A stretch of DNA of 49,390 bases from Segatella copri. GTDB taxonomy: Bacteria > Bacteroidota > Bacteroidia > Bacteroidales > Bacteroidaceae. Every line of letters starts with the position of its first letter. Position 1 is the first letter of the stretch. The notes under the pieces were generated by a model. That model did not search any database, was not told the DNA's origin, and worked only from the letters and a program-made list of their open reading frames with translations. The DNA lies in assembly GCF_002224675.1 (NCBI RefSeq), contig NZ_NMPZ01000027.1, positions 1 through 49,390 of the forward strand, read 5' to 3'. Below, in pieces: positions 27,119-34,899 of the stretch. The position numbers were made by a program, and so were the translations under genes.

Positions 27119-28150
27119 TTACTTCTGATCCTTGGCAGCGAGTGCTTCACGAACCTTTGCCTCCAGCTCGTCGAGAAGCTCAGGATTATCCTTGAGCAAT
27201 GCCTTGCAGGCATCTGCACCCTGTCCGAGCTTTGAACCGCCGTAGCTGTACCAGCTGCCGCTCTTGTCGATGATGCCGTTGGCTACTGCCAAACCGAATA
27301 CCTCGCCGGCACGGCTGATACCTTCGCCGAACATAATGTCGAATTCCGCCTTGCGGAAAGGAGGAGCCACCTTGTTCTTCACTACCTTCACGCGAACCAG
27401 ATTACCTACCACATCCTCGCCGTCCTTGATGGCTGTTGCCTTGCGGATGTCCAGGCGAACTGATGCATAGAACTTCAAGGCGTTACCACCGGTAGTTGTC
27501 TCAGGGTTGCCGAACATCACACCGATCTTCTCGCGCAACTGGTTGATGAAGATGCAGGTAGTGTTGGTCTTGCTGATGGTAGAAGTGAGCTTGCGGAGTG
27601 CCTGGCTCATCAATCGTGCCTGAAGACCTACCACGTTATCGCCCATGTCGCCCTCGATTTCCTTCTTAGGAGTCAGGGCAGCTACAGAGTCAACTACCAC
27701 GATATCTACGGCAGCAGAGCTGATCAGCTGATCGGCAATCTGCAATGCCTGCTCACCATTGTCAGGCTGTGAAATCCACAGGTTATCCACATCCACGCCC
27801 AGCTTGGCAGCATAGAAGCGGTCGAAAGCATGCTCGGCATCGATGAAGGCAGCAATACCGCCAGCCTTCTGAGCCTCTGCGATGGCATGGATGGCCAATG
27901 TTGTCTTACCAGAAGATTCAGGACCATAGATTTCGATGATACGTCCCCTTGGATAACCGCCTACGCCCAATGCATTGTCGAGAGCGATACTGCCCGTAGG
28001 AATTACCTCGATATTCTCGACGTGCTCATCGCCGAGCTTCATGATAGAGCCCTTGCCGAAGTCTTTCTCAATCTTCGCCATGGCTGCCTGGAGGGCTTTC
28101 AGTTTTCCCTCGTTGGGGGTCAGTTTGCCCTCTTCTATCTCTTTTGCCAT
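27119..28150 (-). CDS. recA: Recombinase RecA
   Basis: A 343-residue RecA of normal length. The Walker A is [10 protein letters not shown], the Walker B lies in [13 protein letters not shown], and the DNA-binding loops include [24 protein letters not shown]. It forms the ATP-dependent filament for homologous recombination and the SOS response. It starts 20 bases after the stop of the saccharopine-dehydrogenase-like gene, so the two are likely on one mRNA. No LexA-like box was recognised. Confidence 0.98.
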   Translation of the reverse strand: MAKEIEEGKLTPNEGKLKALQAAMAKIEKDFGKGSIMKLGDEHVENIEVIPTGSIALDNALGVGGYPRGRIIEIYGPESSGKTTLAIHAIAEAQKAGGIAAFIDAEHAFDRFYAAKLGVDVDNLWISQPDNGEQALQIADQLISSAAVDIVVVDSVAALTPKKEIEGDMGDNVVGLQARLMSQALRKLTSTISKTNTTCIFINQLREKIGVMFGNPETTTGGNALKFYASVRLDIRKATAIKDGEDVVGNLVRVKVVKNKVAPPFRKAEFDIMFGEGISRAGEVFGLAVANGIIDKSGSWYSYGGSKLGQGADACKALLKDNPELLDELEAKVREALAAKDQK

Positions 28151-28170
28151 ATTCTTTTCATGTTTAAAGT

Positions 28171-29412
28171 TTAATCAATCTCCAAATCGCCATCAAACAC
28201 CTCGTGCCATGGCAATCCCTGCTTGTTCAACTGCTCCATGAATGGATCTGGGTCGAACTCCTCTACGTTCCATACGCCTGGCTTCTTCCAGATACCCTTC
28301 AGGAACATCATCGCACCAATCATGGCTGGCACACCAGTGGTGTAGCTTACGCCCTGCATGCCTGTCTCGTTGTAAGCCTCCTGGTGCTTGCAGTTGTTAT
28401 ATACGTAGTAGGTACGTTCCTTGCCATCCTTCTTACCACGGATGCGGCAACCGATGGATGTCTCGCCATCATAGTTCTCGCCGAGATCCTGTGGGTTAGG
28501 CAATACTGCCTTGAGGAACTGCAATGGAACAATCTTCACCTTGGCTGTCTTGCCTGAGCCATCTGCCAATGGAGCCTCGTATTCGATTTCGTCGATGCGG
28601 CTCATGCCGAGGTTCTGGATGCAATCAAGGTAAGTGAGATACTGCTGACCGAAGGTCATCCAGAAGCGTGCCTCCTTGATGGTAGGGTAGTTCTTCACCA
28701 GGCTCTCCAACTCCTCGTGGTGCATCAGATAGCTCTCGCGAGGGCCGATGTTAGGGTAGGTGAGTGGCTTGTGGATAGACAGAGGGTCGGTTTCAATCCA
28801 TTCGCCATCCTTGTACCAGAGTCCCTTCTGGGTAATCTCGCGGATATTGATTTCTGGGTTGAAGTTGGTTGCGAAAGCCTTGTGATGGTTTCCGGCGTTG
28901 CAATCCACGATATCGAGCACCTCAATCTCATCGAAGTGATGCTTGGCAGCATAAGCGGTGAAGATGCCGGATACACCTGGGTCGAAACCGCAGCCGAGGA
29001 TAGCGCAGAGACCTGCCTGCTCGAACTTATCCTTGTAAGCCCACTGCCAAGAGTACTCGAAGTGAGCCTCGTCCTTTGGCTCATAGTTGGCGGTATCCAT
29101 ATAGTTGCAACCGCAAGCCAGACAGGCATCCATGATGGTGAGGTCCTGGTAAGGCAAAGCGAGGTTGATGACAAGCTCAGGCTTATAGCTATTAAAGAGA
29201 GCCTTCAACTGCTCAACGTCGTCGGCATCCACCTCAGCCGTCTGAATATCCATCTTGTAGCCCTTGGCGTGGATATCCTTAACCAGCTTATCGCATTTTT
29301 CCTTGCGACGGCTAGCAATCATAAACTCGGTGAAAACGTCCTGGTTCTGGACAATCTTGAAGGCAGCCACGGTAGCCACGCCACCAGCGCCAATCATAAG
29401 TACTCTACTCAT
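28171..29412 (-). CDS. Saccharopine dehydrogenase-like protein, probable carboxynorspermidine synthase
   Basis: A 413-residue enzyme with an N-terminal Rossmann motif ([17 protein letters not shown]) and the family segments [28 protein letters not shown] and [19 protein letters not shown]. The pattern fits bacterial carboxy(nor)spermidine dehydrogenase, which joins aspartate semialdehyde to a diamine using NADPH in polyamine synthesis. The decarboxylase partner (NspC) is not in this window. It sits between a DUF-type gene and recA on the same strand. Family is firm; the specific reaction is inferred. Confidence 0.85.
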   Translation of the reverse strand: MSRVLMIGAGGVATVAAFKIVQNQDVFTEFMIASRRKEKCDKLVKDIHAKGYKMDIQTAEVDADDVEQLKALFNSYKPELVINLALPYQDLTIMDACLACGCNYMDTANYEPKDEAHFEYSWQWAYKDKFEQAGLCAILGCGFDPGVSGIFTAYAAKHHFDEIEVLDIVDCNAGNHHKAFATNFNPEINIREITQKGLWYKDGEWIETDPLSIHKPLTYPNIGPRESYLMHHEELESLVKNYPTIKEARFWMTFGQQYLTYLDCIQNLGMSRIDEIEYEAPLADGSGKTAKVKIVPLQFLKAVLPNPQDLGENYDGETSIGCRIRGKKDGKERTYYVYNNCKHQEAYNETGMQGVSYTTGVPAMIGAMMFLKGIWKKPGVWNVEEFDPDPFMEQLNKQGLPWHEVFDGDLEID

Positions 29413-29454
29413 TTATAATCTTGTTTTTTATTATTATGTTTATTATTTTAATGT

Positions 29455-30060
29455 TTATTTTATCTCCTTTGCCGAGATTCCGAGGGCGTTCATCAGCGAG
29501 TAACCCAGAATCTCCTGTCGGAAGTTTCCTCCCGGCATGGGTTGCATGGCGAAGAGGGTGATGCGCTTGTCGTCATCCTCCACCTTGCGAAGCATATCTC
29601 TCAGCTGGTCGTAGGCATCTCCATCTTCCGAGTTCGGAATCACCATCACCCTTTTCACCTCCTTGGTGTTGCATACGGTGCGTGCCACTTCTACGAGGAA
29701 TTCATCCTTTCCCACCATCTTCTCCTCGGTAGGATAAGAGGCAAATATGAATTCTCCCAGCTTATCATCCTTGAAAGCCTGGGCGTTGAGATCCTTCTCA
29801 TAGTTGGAAGGGCGGAAATTCTTCATTGCTATGGATTTCTTATCATGGATAAGTACCACTTGCGTTTCGTGCTCACCCTCTCTGAGACCTCCGTCGAGGG
29901 CAATGCACACTGCCCATTGTGCCATGTCAGCTGGCTGGATGCGTCGGTTGATCATTCGCTCGAAGTTGACAGTCAGGTCGAAAGCCACTTTGTCGATATA
30001 ATCGGCATCAGCGATGATCACATTCTCGCTCCATTTTATATTGTTTGTATCTAATGTATT
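29455..30060 (-). CDS. Uncharacterised Bacteroidales protein
   Basis: A 201-residue protein from the ATG at 30060, with the core VIIADADYIDKVAFDLTVNFERMINRRI and no signal peptide in this form. A TTG codon at 30108 would add 16 residues resembling a signal peptide, but no ribosome site supports it. I recognise it only as a conserved unknown, possibly the DUF6621 type. It precedes the saccharopine-dehydrogenase-like gene by 42 bases and is likely co-transcribed with it and recA. Confidence 0.7.
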   Translation of the reverse strand, partial: NTLDTNNIKWSENVIIADADYIDKVAFDLTVNFERMINRRIQPADMAQWAVCIALDGGLREGEHETQVVLIHDKKSIAMKNFRPSNYEKDLNAQAFKDDKLGEFIFASYPTEEKMVGKDEFLVEVARTVCNTKEVKRVMVIPNSEDGDAYDQLRDMLRKVEDDDKRITLFAMQPMPGGNFRQEILGYSLMNALGISAKEIK

Positions 30061-30133
30061 CATTGGTGCAAAAATTAAGCAAACGAGTACAATGAAAGCT
30101 GCTTTCAAATTGTCGAGTGCAGATTATTTTCTG

Positions 30134-30141
30134 CAAATTTA
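30134..30141 (-). promoter_or_regulatory. -7 box for the unknown-NspD-like-recA run
   Basis: TAAATTTG followed by CAG on the minus strand, 74 bases before the ATG at 30060. A second, less regular TAATTTTTG lies just upstream of that ATG. Confidence 0.4.
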
Positions 30142-30239
30142 CGAATAAATTTCGTAATTAAGGCATTTTGAAAATATAAAATAATAAAAAAGATAGAATT
30201 TTCATCATTTCTTCATCTGATGGAATCCTATCTTCTGTA

Positions 30240-30345
30240 TTTTATGCGATAATCCGGGTTCTTCTTCTTTCTGTTCTCCGGTCTTCTTTCTCGGCAATCC
30301 GGGTTCTTCTTCTTTCTGTTTTCTGAAGTGTTTTATGCGATAATC
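30240..30345. repeat. Direct repeats duplicating the crcB 3' end
   Basis: TTTTATGCGATAATC, which includes the crcB stop codon, occurs at 30331-30345 and again at 30240-30254. Between them a 25-base repeat starting AATCCGGGTTCTTCTTC occurs at 30251-30275 and 30296-30320, 45 bases apart. Confidence 0.7.
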
Positions 30346-30713
30346 TTCGCCAGATAGTGCCCGGCGAGCACGGCGACGAGTCCCAGTGCCAGGCTTCCGA
30401 AGAGATAGAGCATCATATAGAGGTAATTTTCCTCCTTCATCAATCCCGCCCCCTCGTTCATGAAGGTAGAGAAGGTGGTGAATCCTCCGCAGAACCCCGT
30501 GGTGAGCAGCAGTTTGGCAGATGGCGACATCCATCCCCCTTCCCTCCAGTTCAATCCCGAGAGAAACCCGATGATGAGGCATCCTGCCACATTCACCGCC
30601 ATTGTTCCGAAAGGAAAGGCAATCACCGTGCAGGATTGCACCATCTTTGAAATCCAATATCTCATGCCGCCCCCGAAGAAGCTGCCGATGCTTACTATCA
30701 ATATTTCTTTCAT
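30333..30713 (-). CDS. crcB: Fluoride channel CrcB/Fluc
   Basis: A 126-residue inner-membrane protein with four hydrophobic segments. It carries the family signatures GGGMRYWIS, FGTMAVNVAGCLIIGF and GFCGGFTTFSTF. It exports fluoride as a dual-topology dimer. The overlapping longer frame on the same strand (to 30205) is charged and is a shadow. No fluoride riboswitch was recognised upstream. Confidence 0.95.
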   Translation of the reverse strand: MKEILIVSIGSFFGGGMRYWISKMVQSCTVIAFPFGTMAVNVAGCLIIGFLSGLNWREGGWMSPSAKLLLTTGFCGGFTTFSTFMNEGAGLMKEENYLYMMLYLFGSLALGLVAVLAGHYLAKIIA

Positions 30714-30770
30714 CTCCTTATCTCCTTATATAATAAATATGTGATTTATAAAATGCAATCGGAGAGAGAT

Positions 30771-32369
30771 TCAGTTCTCTCCCCAATCATCTATTGTTCC
30801 TGTTTTTGATGAGAAACTGCATCCTATCTTGAATATCTTTCTCTTATCTGATAAATATTCCCGAGCATATCCCATATCTTCGATTTGCTGGAGTGCTTCT
30901 CTTGCGCTTCCATCCCTCTTAAACTCAAATATATAAATGTATAGAGGAGTTTCTATGATGCAATCTACTCTTCCTTCGCTCTGTTCTTTTTCAATGAAGA
31001 TGGTATAGGAGCTGATCATCCTCAATACCAGATAGAATGTATATTGGAAATAACGCTCCTTCTCACGTTCATCATCTTTTCTTCGTTGGGAATAAGGGAT
31101 GCTGGCAAAGAAAGAAACCATCAGCTGATGCAGCTTTTTGCATTCTCCCTTTCCCAATGCTTCGATTACCTGTAGAACCCAGGAATCTGGTGAAACCTTT
31201 GGCTTCAGATAATCTGCTGCCAGCAAACTGATGAATCCCCTTCTAACTTCATCGTTCGGAAAATCCAACAGATAGGAATTGGTATTCCTTGACCATCCCT
31301 TGATAGTCAGATATCCGCTTTGATATATCATTGGCAAAGGACGCTCTACGGTGGCCTTGTAATCGTCGAAATCCTTGGTGGGATAATATTTCCCCACCAG
31401 TTCGTTGATGTTTTCATCGCTATGAGCTAGCAGGCGAACCAGATAGGTGGGCGAACCCGTTTTGAACCAATAGTCATCGATGAGCATTTCCTTGAAGGCG
31501 CGCAAGATACTGAAAGGATTATATACGCCTCGCATCCTGCGGCTGAAATGGTAACCATCAAACTGGCGTTTCAGTTTTATCTGTATTTCTTCCTTTGAAA
31601 CATCATATTCCTCGGCCATTTCTGTGATTTGCTGCGCAAAGGTTGATTGCAACTCGTCTTCAGTGATGCCGAGAAGCGTATCGAAGTGGGCAGAAAGGCT
31701 GATATCTTCGGGTTGGTTGAAACCGCTGAATACGCTTACTTGCGAAAATTTGGTAACTCCCGTAAGCAGAACGAATTGCAGGTCTTTATCGGCAGCCTTG
31801 AATACACTGTAGAAACCTTTCAGAATTTCCCGATGCCTATCTTCCAACAGCCGCTCGTTGCCATCTGCATCGGTTGTTTTCAGTGTAGAATCCAATACGT
31901 CTAGCAGAGGCTTGTCGTATTCATCAATAAGGACAACGGCGCGAAGTCCTGTTTTTTCGTGGGCATTTCTCAGTACGCCAATGAATCTGTCGCCGAGGGT
32001 GGAAGCAAAGGGGGCCTTGCCGTAGATGGCTTCCTGCGATTCAACGAAATCAATCAGCGTCTTCTCCAGCTGACCTGCTTGTGTGAAATCCTTGCCGTTG
32101 AAGTCAAGGTGGAATACCGCATATTGCTTCCAGTCGGTTTCCAGATTATCAATGGCTAAGCCCTTGAACAAATCTTTTCTGCCTTGAAAATAGCATTCCA
32201 GTGTAGATACGAGAAGTGACTTTCCAAATCGTCTGGGACGACTCAGAAAGTAAATCTTGCCATTTTCTACCATATCATAAATCATCTGAGTCTTATCTAT
32301 ATAAAGATATCCTTCTGTGATGATTTTCTCAAAGCTCTGTATGCCTATCGGATATTTCATATTGCCCAT
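30771..32369 (-). CDS. AAA-ATPase-like protein with PD-(D/E)XK nuclease domain
   Basis: A 532-residue protein from the ATG at 32369. That start is chosen because the family begins MKYPIGIQSFEKI and a promoter lies 22 bases upstream. The Walker A-like RPRRFGKS is at 44-51 and the Walker B VVLIDEYDKPLLD near 146. The C-terminal PD-(D/E)XK-type fold has YIFEFKRDG near 480. This ATPase-nuclease family is present in many copies per genome in Bacteroidales; its function is unproven. A short hairpin (GGAGAGA/TCTCTCC, 30761-30782) spans its stop. Confidence 0.88.
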   Translation of the reverse strand: MGNMKYPIGIQSFEKIITEGYLYIDKTQMIYDMVENGKIYFLSRPRRFGKSLLVSTLECYFQGRKDLFKGLAIDNLETDWKQYAVFHLDFNGKDFTQAGQLEKTLIDFVESQEAIYGKAPFASTLGDRFIGVLRNAHEKTGLRAVVLIDEYDKPLLDVLDSTLKTTDADGNERLLEDRHREILKGFYSVFKAADKDLQFVLLTGVTKFSQVSVFSGFNQPEDISLSAHFDTLLGITEDELQSTFAQQITEMAEEYDVSKEEIQIKLKRQFDGYHFSRRMRGVYNPFSILRAFKEMLIDDYWFKTGSPTYLVRLLAHSDENINELVGKYYPTKDFDDYKATVERPLPMIYQSGYLTIKGWSRNTNSYLLDFPNDEVRRGFISLLAADYLKPKVSPDSWVLQVIEALGKGECKKLHQLMVSFFASIPYSQRRKDDEREKERYFQYTFYLVLRMISSYTIFIEKEQSEGRVDCIIETPLYIYIFEFKRDGSAREALQQIEDMGYAREYLSDKRKIFKIGCSFSSKTGTIDDWGEN

Positions 32370-32390
32370 ACTCTTGTTTCTTATTTTCTG

Positions 32391-32421
32391 CAAAATTACA
32401 AAAAATAACGATACAAGCAAA
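32391..32421 (-). promoter_or_regulatory. Promoter of the AAA/nuclease gene
   Basis: Minus strand TTTG (32418-32421), 19 bases, TAATTTTG (32391-32398) followed by CAG. A canonical Bacteroidota promoter that fixes the start of the gene at 32369 or 32360. Confidence 0.75.
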
Positions 32422-32550
32422 TTTTTTATGTACCTTTTCTTAATTTTTCCCTCTATTCTTTCTTTAAAGGGATAAATAGAAGCAGGGAAGATTCCTCTTC
32501 TTACAGATAAGATTATGTTGAACAATTAAAATTAATAGGAGAAACAAGTT

Positions 32551-33174
32551 ATGAAACGGGTATTCAATCTTTTGGTAGTGGATGAGAGTGGCAGCATGAG
32601 TATTATCGAGCGCCAGGCACTGGTGGGCATCAACGAGACCCTGACCACGATTCAGAAAATGCAGAAGACGCATAAGAACATGGAGCAGCGTGTAACGCTC
32701 ATCACCTTCGACAGCACCCACAAGAATCTGTTCTATGATAATGTGTCTGCCCGCCATGCCAACCCTTTGAAATCAAGGGATTACAACCCATGTGGCGGTA
32801 CCCCTCTTTATGATGCCATAGGCATGGGTATTGCCAAGATCAACGCCCTGACCACCGAGGACGACAGCGTATTGGTAACCATCATTACGGATGGTGAGGA
32901 GAACTGCAGCGAGGAGTATGATTTGAAGATGATCAAGAACCTCATTGAGAAGCTGAAGAAACAGAACTGGACCTTTACCTTCATCGGCACCGATGATCTT
33001 GATGTAGAGAGTATTGCTCAGAATATGGGCATTGACAATCACCTCCAGTTCTCGGAAGATGAGGCTGGCACCAAGGCGATGTTTGCAAGAGAAAACAGAG
33101 CCCGAGAGCGCTACAACAAGTGCCGTGCGATGGATTGCAAGATGGAAGCTGGGAGTTACTTTGAGGAGAAATAA
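32551..33174 (+). CDS. von Willebrand factor A domain protein
   Basis: A 207-residue cytoplasmic vWA protein consisting of the domain alone. The metal-ion site is complete: DESGSMS at 12-18, Thr in CGGTPLYDA near 89 and Asp in ITDGEEN near 113. The C-terminal 40 residues are charged and helical. vWA proteins of this type act as adaptors in metal-dependent complexes; the partner is unknown. AGGAGAAA precedes the ATG. Divergent from the AAA/nuclease gene and a single gene. Confidence 0.88.
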   Translation: MKRVFNLLVVDESGSMSIIERQALVGINETLTTIQKMQKTHKNMEQRVTLITFDSTHKNLFYDNVSARHANPLKSRDYNPCGGTPLYDAIGMGIAKINALTTEDDSVLVTIITDGEENCSEEYDLKMIKNLIEKLKKQNWTFTFIGTDDLDVESIAQNMGIDNHLQFSEDEAGTKAMFARENRARERYNKCRAMDCKMEAGSYFEEK

Positions 33175-33235
33175 AGAATGGACCTCAGTATAAGCAGAGA
33201 ATTACCTGCAAGCGAGTAAACTAAATAAAATGGGA

Positions 33236-33281
33236 ATAGCAAAAGCTGCATGATAAATCGTGCTGCTTTTGCTATTTTTTT
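33236..33281 (+). terminator. Terminator of the vWA gene
   Basis: ATAGCAAAAGCTGCA pairs, with one mismatch, with TGCTGCTTTTGCTAT around a 10-base loop, followed by seven T. Confidence 0.88.
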
Positions 33282-33339
33282 ATATCAATCCTCTTTTCTT
33301 GAATTCTTCAATCATTGCCAATATAGCTCTTGTTGCCAT
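33280..33339 (-). CDS. Possible 19-residue micro-ORF after the kinase gene
   Basis: ATG at 33337-33339, 7 bases after the kinase stop, encodes a basic helical peptide (ATRAILAMIEEFKKRGLI). Its TAA overlaps the T-run of the plus-strand terminator. The composition resembles a real short tail, but no ribosome site is obvious. Confidence 0.25.
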   Translation of the reverse strand: MATRAILAMIEEFKKRGLI

Positions 33340-33346
33340 ATTTTTA

Positions 33347-34159
33347 TTATTTTATAATTTCAACTTCTGTTGTTAAAGTTCGTGTGCCACCAGCCTTTAG
33401 TTCTGGTGTGTTTATTCGGATGTCGCAATCTATGACATAAACCACTCCATCAATGCCACGAAAAACATTCTCGTTGTGCATATCACTTAGGTATATACCT
33501 GGTGTGGAGTATGTCCAATTTCTTGGATTCACCAGTTTAAATCCAATACGTTCCGTATATTCTTCAATATCTTCTTCGGGCATTTGGTTACCTTGAAAGA
33601 AAGTTTGGGTAACAATAATCATAAAGTCGCCCATAGAGTTTCTACCGAATCCCAATACAAACATCTTGGTTTGTTCAAAGTAAGCATTGTGTAACGAAAT
33701 TCTGTCCAAAGCAAAAATTGGCTGTATGAAATAGTCAAGGCCGATTACTTTTAGTACAGAATTACCGTTATCATATACAATAGCTTCACCACCTTGCGCT
33801 AATTTTTCGCCCAAGGTTTGGTTGTAGACGCTAGTGTCATCTACCCAGCATCCTTCCTTTTTCGCCCAGCTTTCTATGCGTTTTTCTTGGATCTTTCCAA
33901 GTTGCTGTTCTCTTTTGAAACTGTGTTCTGGCGCAGTGAGTTGATTTGCGCCAACTTCTGCTCCCGCGAGTAAGGATGCAATAACATGTATTGTTCCCCC
34001 TTTAACGCAGCCAAGCTGCTCTGACGGTGAAAATCGTTTATATAAGATCTTTCCAGTACTGAATTGTTCTGCATAATCATCTAATTTTGCTAGACCTTCA
34101 GATGTAAATCCTTCATTGATTATGTCGCTGATGGACATCCAAAAATCATGATTCGTCAT
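33347..34159 (-). CDS. Polyvalent-type protein kinase-like protein
   Basis: A 270-residue protein from the ATG at 34159 (MTNHDFWMSISDII). An N-terminal conserved region (STGKILYKRFSPSEQLGC, HVIASLLAGAE) is followed by a small kinase-like fold: a glycine loop and Lys (GGEAIVYDNGNSVLKV, near 120), a catalytic-loop-like YLSDMHNENVF near 222, and a metal-site-like VIDCDIRIN near 242. This matches the kinase-like domain seen in polyvalent proteins of mobile elements. Residues about 27-95 overlap a second ORF in another frame. It has its own promoter, framed by an inverted repeat. Confidence 0.8.
   Translation of the reverse strand: MTNHDFWMSISDIINEGFTSEGLAKLDDYAEQFSTGKILYKRFSPSEQLGCVKGGTIHVIASLLAGAEVGANQLTAPEHSFKREQQLGKIQEKRIESWAKKEGCWVDDTSVYNQTLGEKLAQGGEAIVYDNGNSVLKVIGLDYFIQPIFALDRISLHNAYFEQTKMFVLGFGRNSMGDFMIIVTQTFFQGNQMPEEDIEEYTERIGFKLVNPRNWTYSTPGIYLSDMHNENVFRGIDGVVYVIDCDIRINTPELKAGGTRTLTTEVEIIK
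33874..34080 (-). CDS. Overprinted small ORF inside the kinase gene
   Basis: A 68-residue ORF lies entirely within the kinase gene, shifted one base downstream of the kinase frame. It begins ATG-ATT-ATG. The product is basic and probably helical (DFHRQSSLAALKG, HPYSREQKLAQIN), with a Lys/Arg-rich end. A second copy of this protein frame lies at 35898-36068: over 34 residues 20 are identical, and 15 of those 20 use different synonymous codons. That points to selection on this frame. Function unknown; it may be made from the kinase mRNA by internal initiation. Confidence 0.5.
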   Translation of the reverse strand: MIMQNNSVLERSYINDFHRQSSLAALKGEQYMLLHPYSREQKLAQINSLRQNTVSKENSNLERSKKNA

Positions 34160-34177
34160 AATTACTTGTTTTAATTG

Positions 34178-34222
34178 CCACAAAAATACGGTTTTTCTTC
34201 GATAACACCAAATTTTTGTGGC
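34178..34222 (-). promoter_or_regulatory. Kinase promoter framed by a perfect inverted repeat
   Basis: Minus strand TTTG (34209-34212), 20 bases, TATTTTTG (34181-34188). The arms GCCACAAAAAT (34178-34188) and ATTTTTGTGGC (34212-34222) are perfect complements and cover the -7 box and the edge of the -33 box, as an operator would. Confidence 0.65.
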
Positions 34223-34371
34223 ATTATTTTGCATGTTACATCTTTTTGTACATGTGAATCTATCGGCTTTTATAAATTTAACCTTTCTCAAAAAGGCGTC
34301 CTGACGTTTTGTGCCTGGATTCAGAAAGATGATTCATCGGAAATCTCAGAAGCACAGCAAGCCATTTGTAT

Positions 34372-34441
34372 TTCACACTACACGGATAGAGGATAAAGTT
34401 GCAGTAAATCATTTAATTACACAGAATCTGTGTAGTGTGAA
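34372..34441. repeat. 16-base inverted repeat in the gap before the kinase gene
   Basis: TTCACACTACACGGAT (34372-34387) and ATCTGTGTAGTGTGAA (34426-34441) match at 15 of 16 positions and flank a 38-base A/T-rich loop. The gap 34160-34524 otherwise holds only the kinase promoter and no credible ORF. Confidence 0.7.
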
Positions 34442-34524
34442 GTAGAAATGCGAAATTATGCCCTCTGCCTATTCCTGCGAAGCCTTGAATTTTGAAAGGA
34501 ATATCCGTGACAAGGAGGTTGGGA

Positions 34525-34746
34525 TTATTTCAATGCTCCTCGTTTCTTTAACAAGTTTATCAAATCGTCCATGATGTACTCCTTGCCGAAAGTATGGAGC
34601 ACATCATAGCAGGGTATCATATAGCCATTTAAGATATCTGTTGACCGTAACATCTTATATACCTTACTGGCACTTATGTTCAGTCGGTCGGCTAAGTTGC
34701 CAACGCAATAGGTTACGAAATCCAATTGATATTCTTGCATTTGCAT
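34525..34746 (-). CDS. DUF3791 domain protein
   Basis: A 73-residue protein matching DUF3791: DFVTYCVGNLADRLNISASKVYKML, then YMIPCYDVLHTFGKEYIMDDLINLLKKRG. The first half looks like a helix-turn-helix-type bundle. DUF3791 genes are usually found in accessory gene clusters, often beside other small DUF genes (DUF3990); the role is unknown. It lies upstream of the kinase gene on the same strand but separated by 365 bases. A second ATG (residue 3) may be the true start. Confidence 0.85.
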   Translation of the reverse strand: MQMQEYQLDFVTYCVGNLADRLNISASKVYKMLRSTDILNGYMIPCYDVLHTFGKEYIMDDLINLLKKRGALK

Positions 34747-34768
34747 AATTTTCTTTATTAATGTGGGG

Positions 34769-34799
34769 CAAAGTTAAGACTATTTTTCGAAAAAACAAA
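34769..34799 (-). promoter_or_regulatory. Promoter of the DUF3791 gene
   Basis: Minus strand TTTG (34796-34799), 19 bases, TAACTTTG (34769-34776) followed by CC. Confidence 0.75.
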
Positions 34800-34869
34800 T
34801 TATTTCTCTTTTCTTCTATACAAAATGAGAAAAATAAGCAGAAAAATAGGATTATTTTAAAACTTTTTG

Positions 34870-34877
34870 TATTTTTG
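34870..34877 (+). promoter_or_regulatory. -7 box for the GIY-YIG membrane protein gene
   Basis: TATTTTTG followed by CAG, 23 bases before the ATG at 34900. Divergent from the DUF3791 promoter. Confidence 0.55.
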
Positions 34878-34899
34878 CAGAAAAAATGGAGGTAGAGAT

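Noticed and set aside
30061..30108. TTG start that would add a signal-peptide-like N-terminus to the unknown protein at 29455-30060
   Set aside because: No ribosome site; the ATG at 30060 begins the conserved-looking part. Left open as a minor alternative.
30205..30657. 150-codon frame overlapping crcB on the same strand
   Set aside because: crcB has clear family motifs; the other frame reads direct repeats as Glu/Lys-rich sequence.
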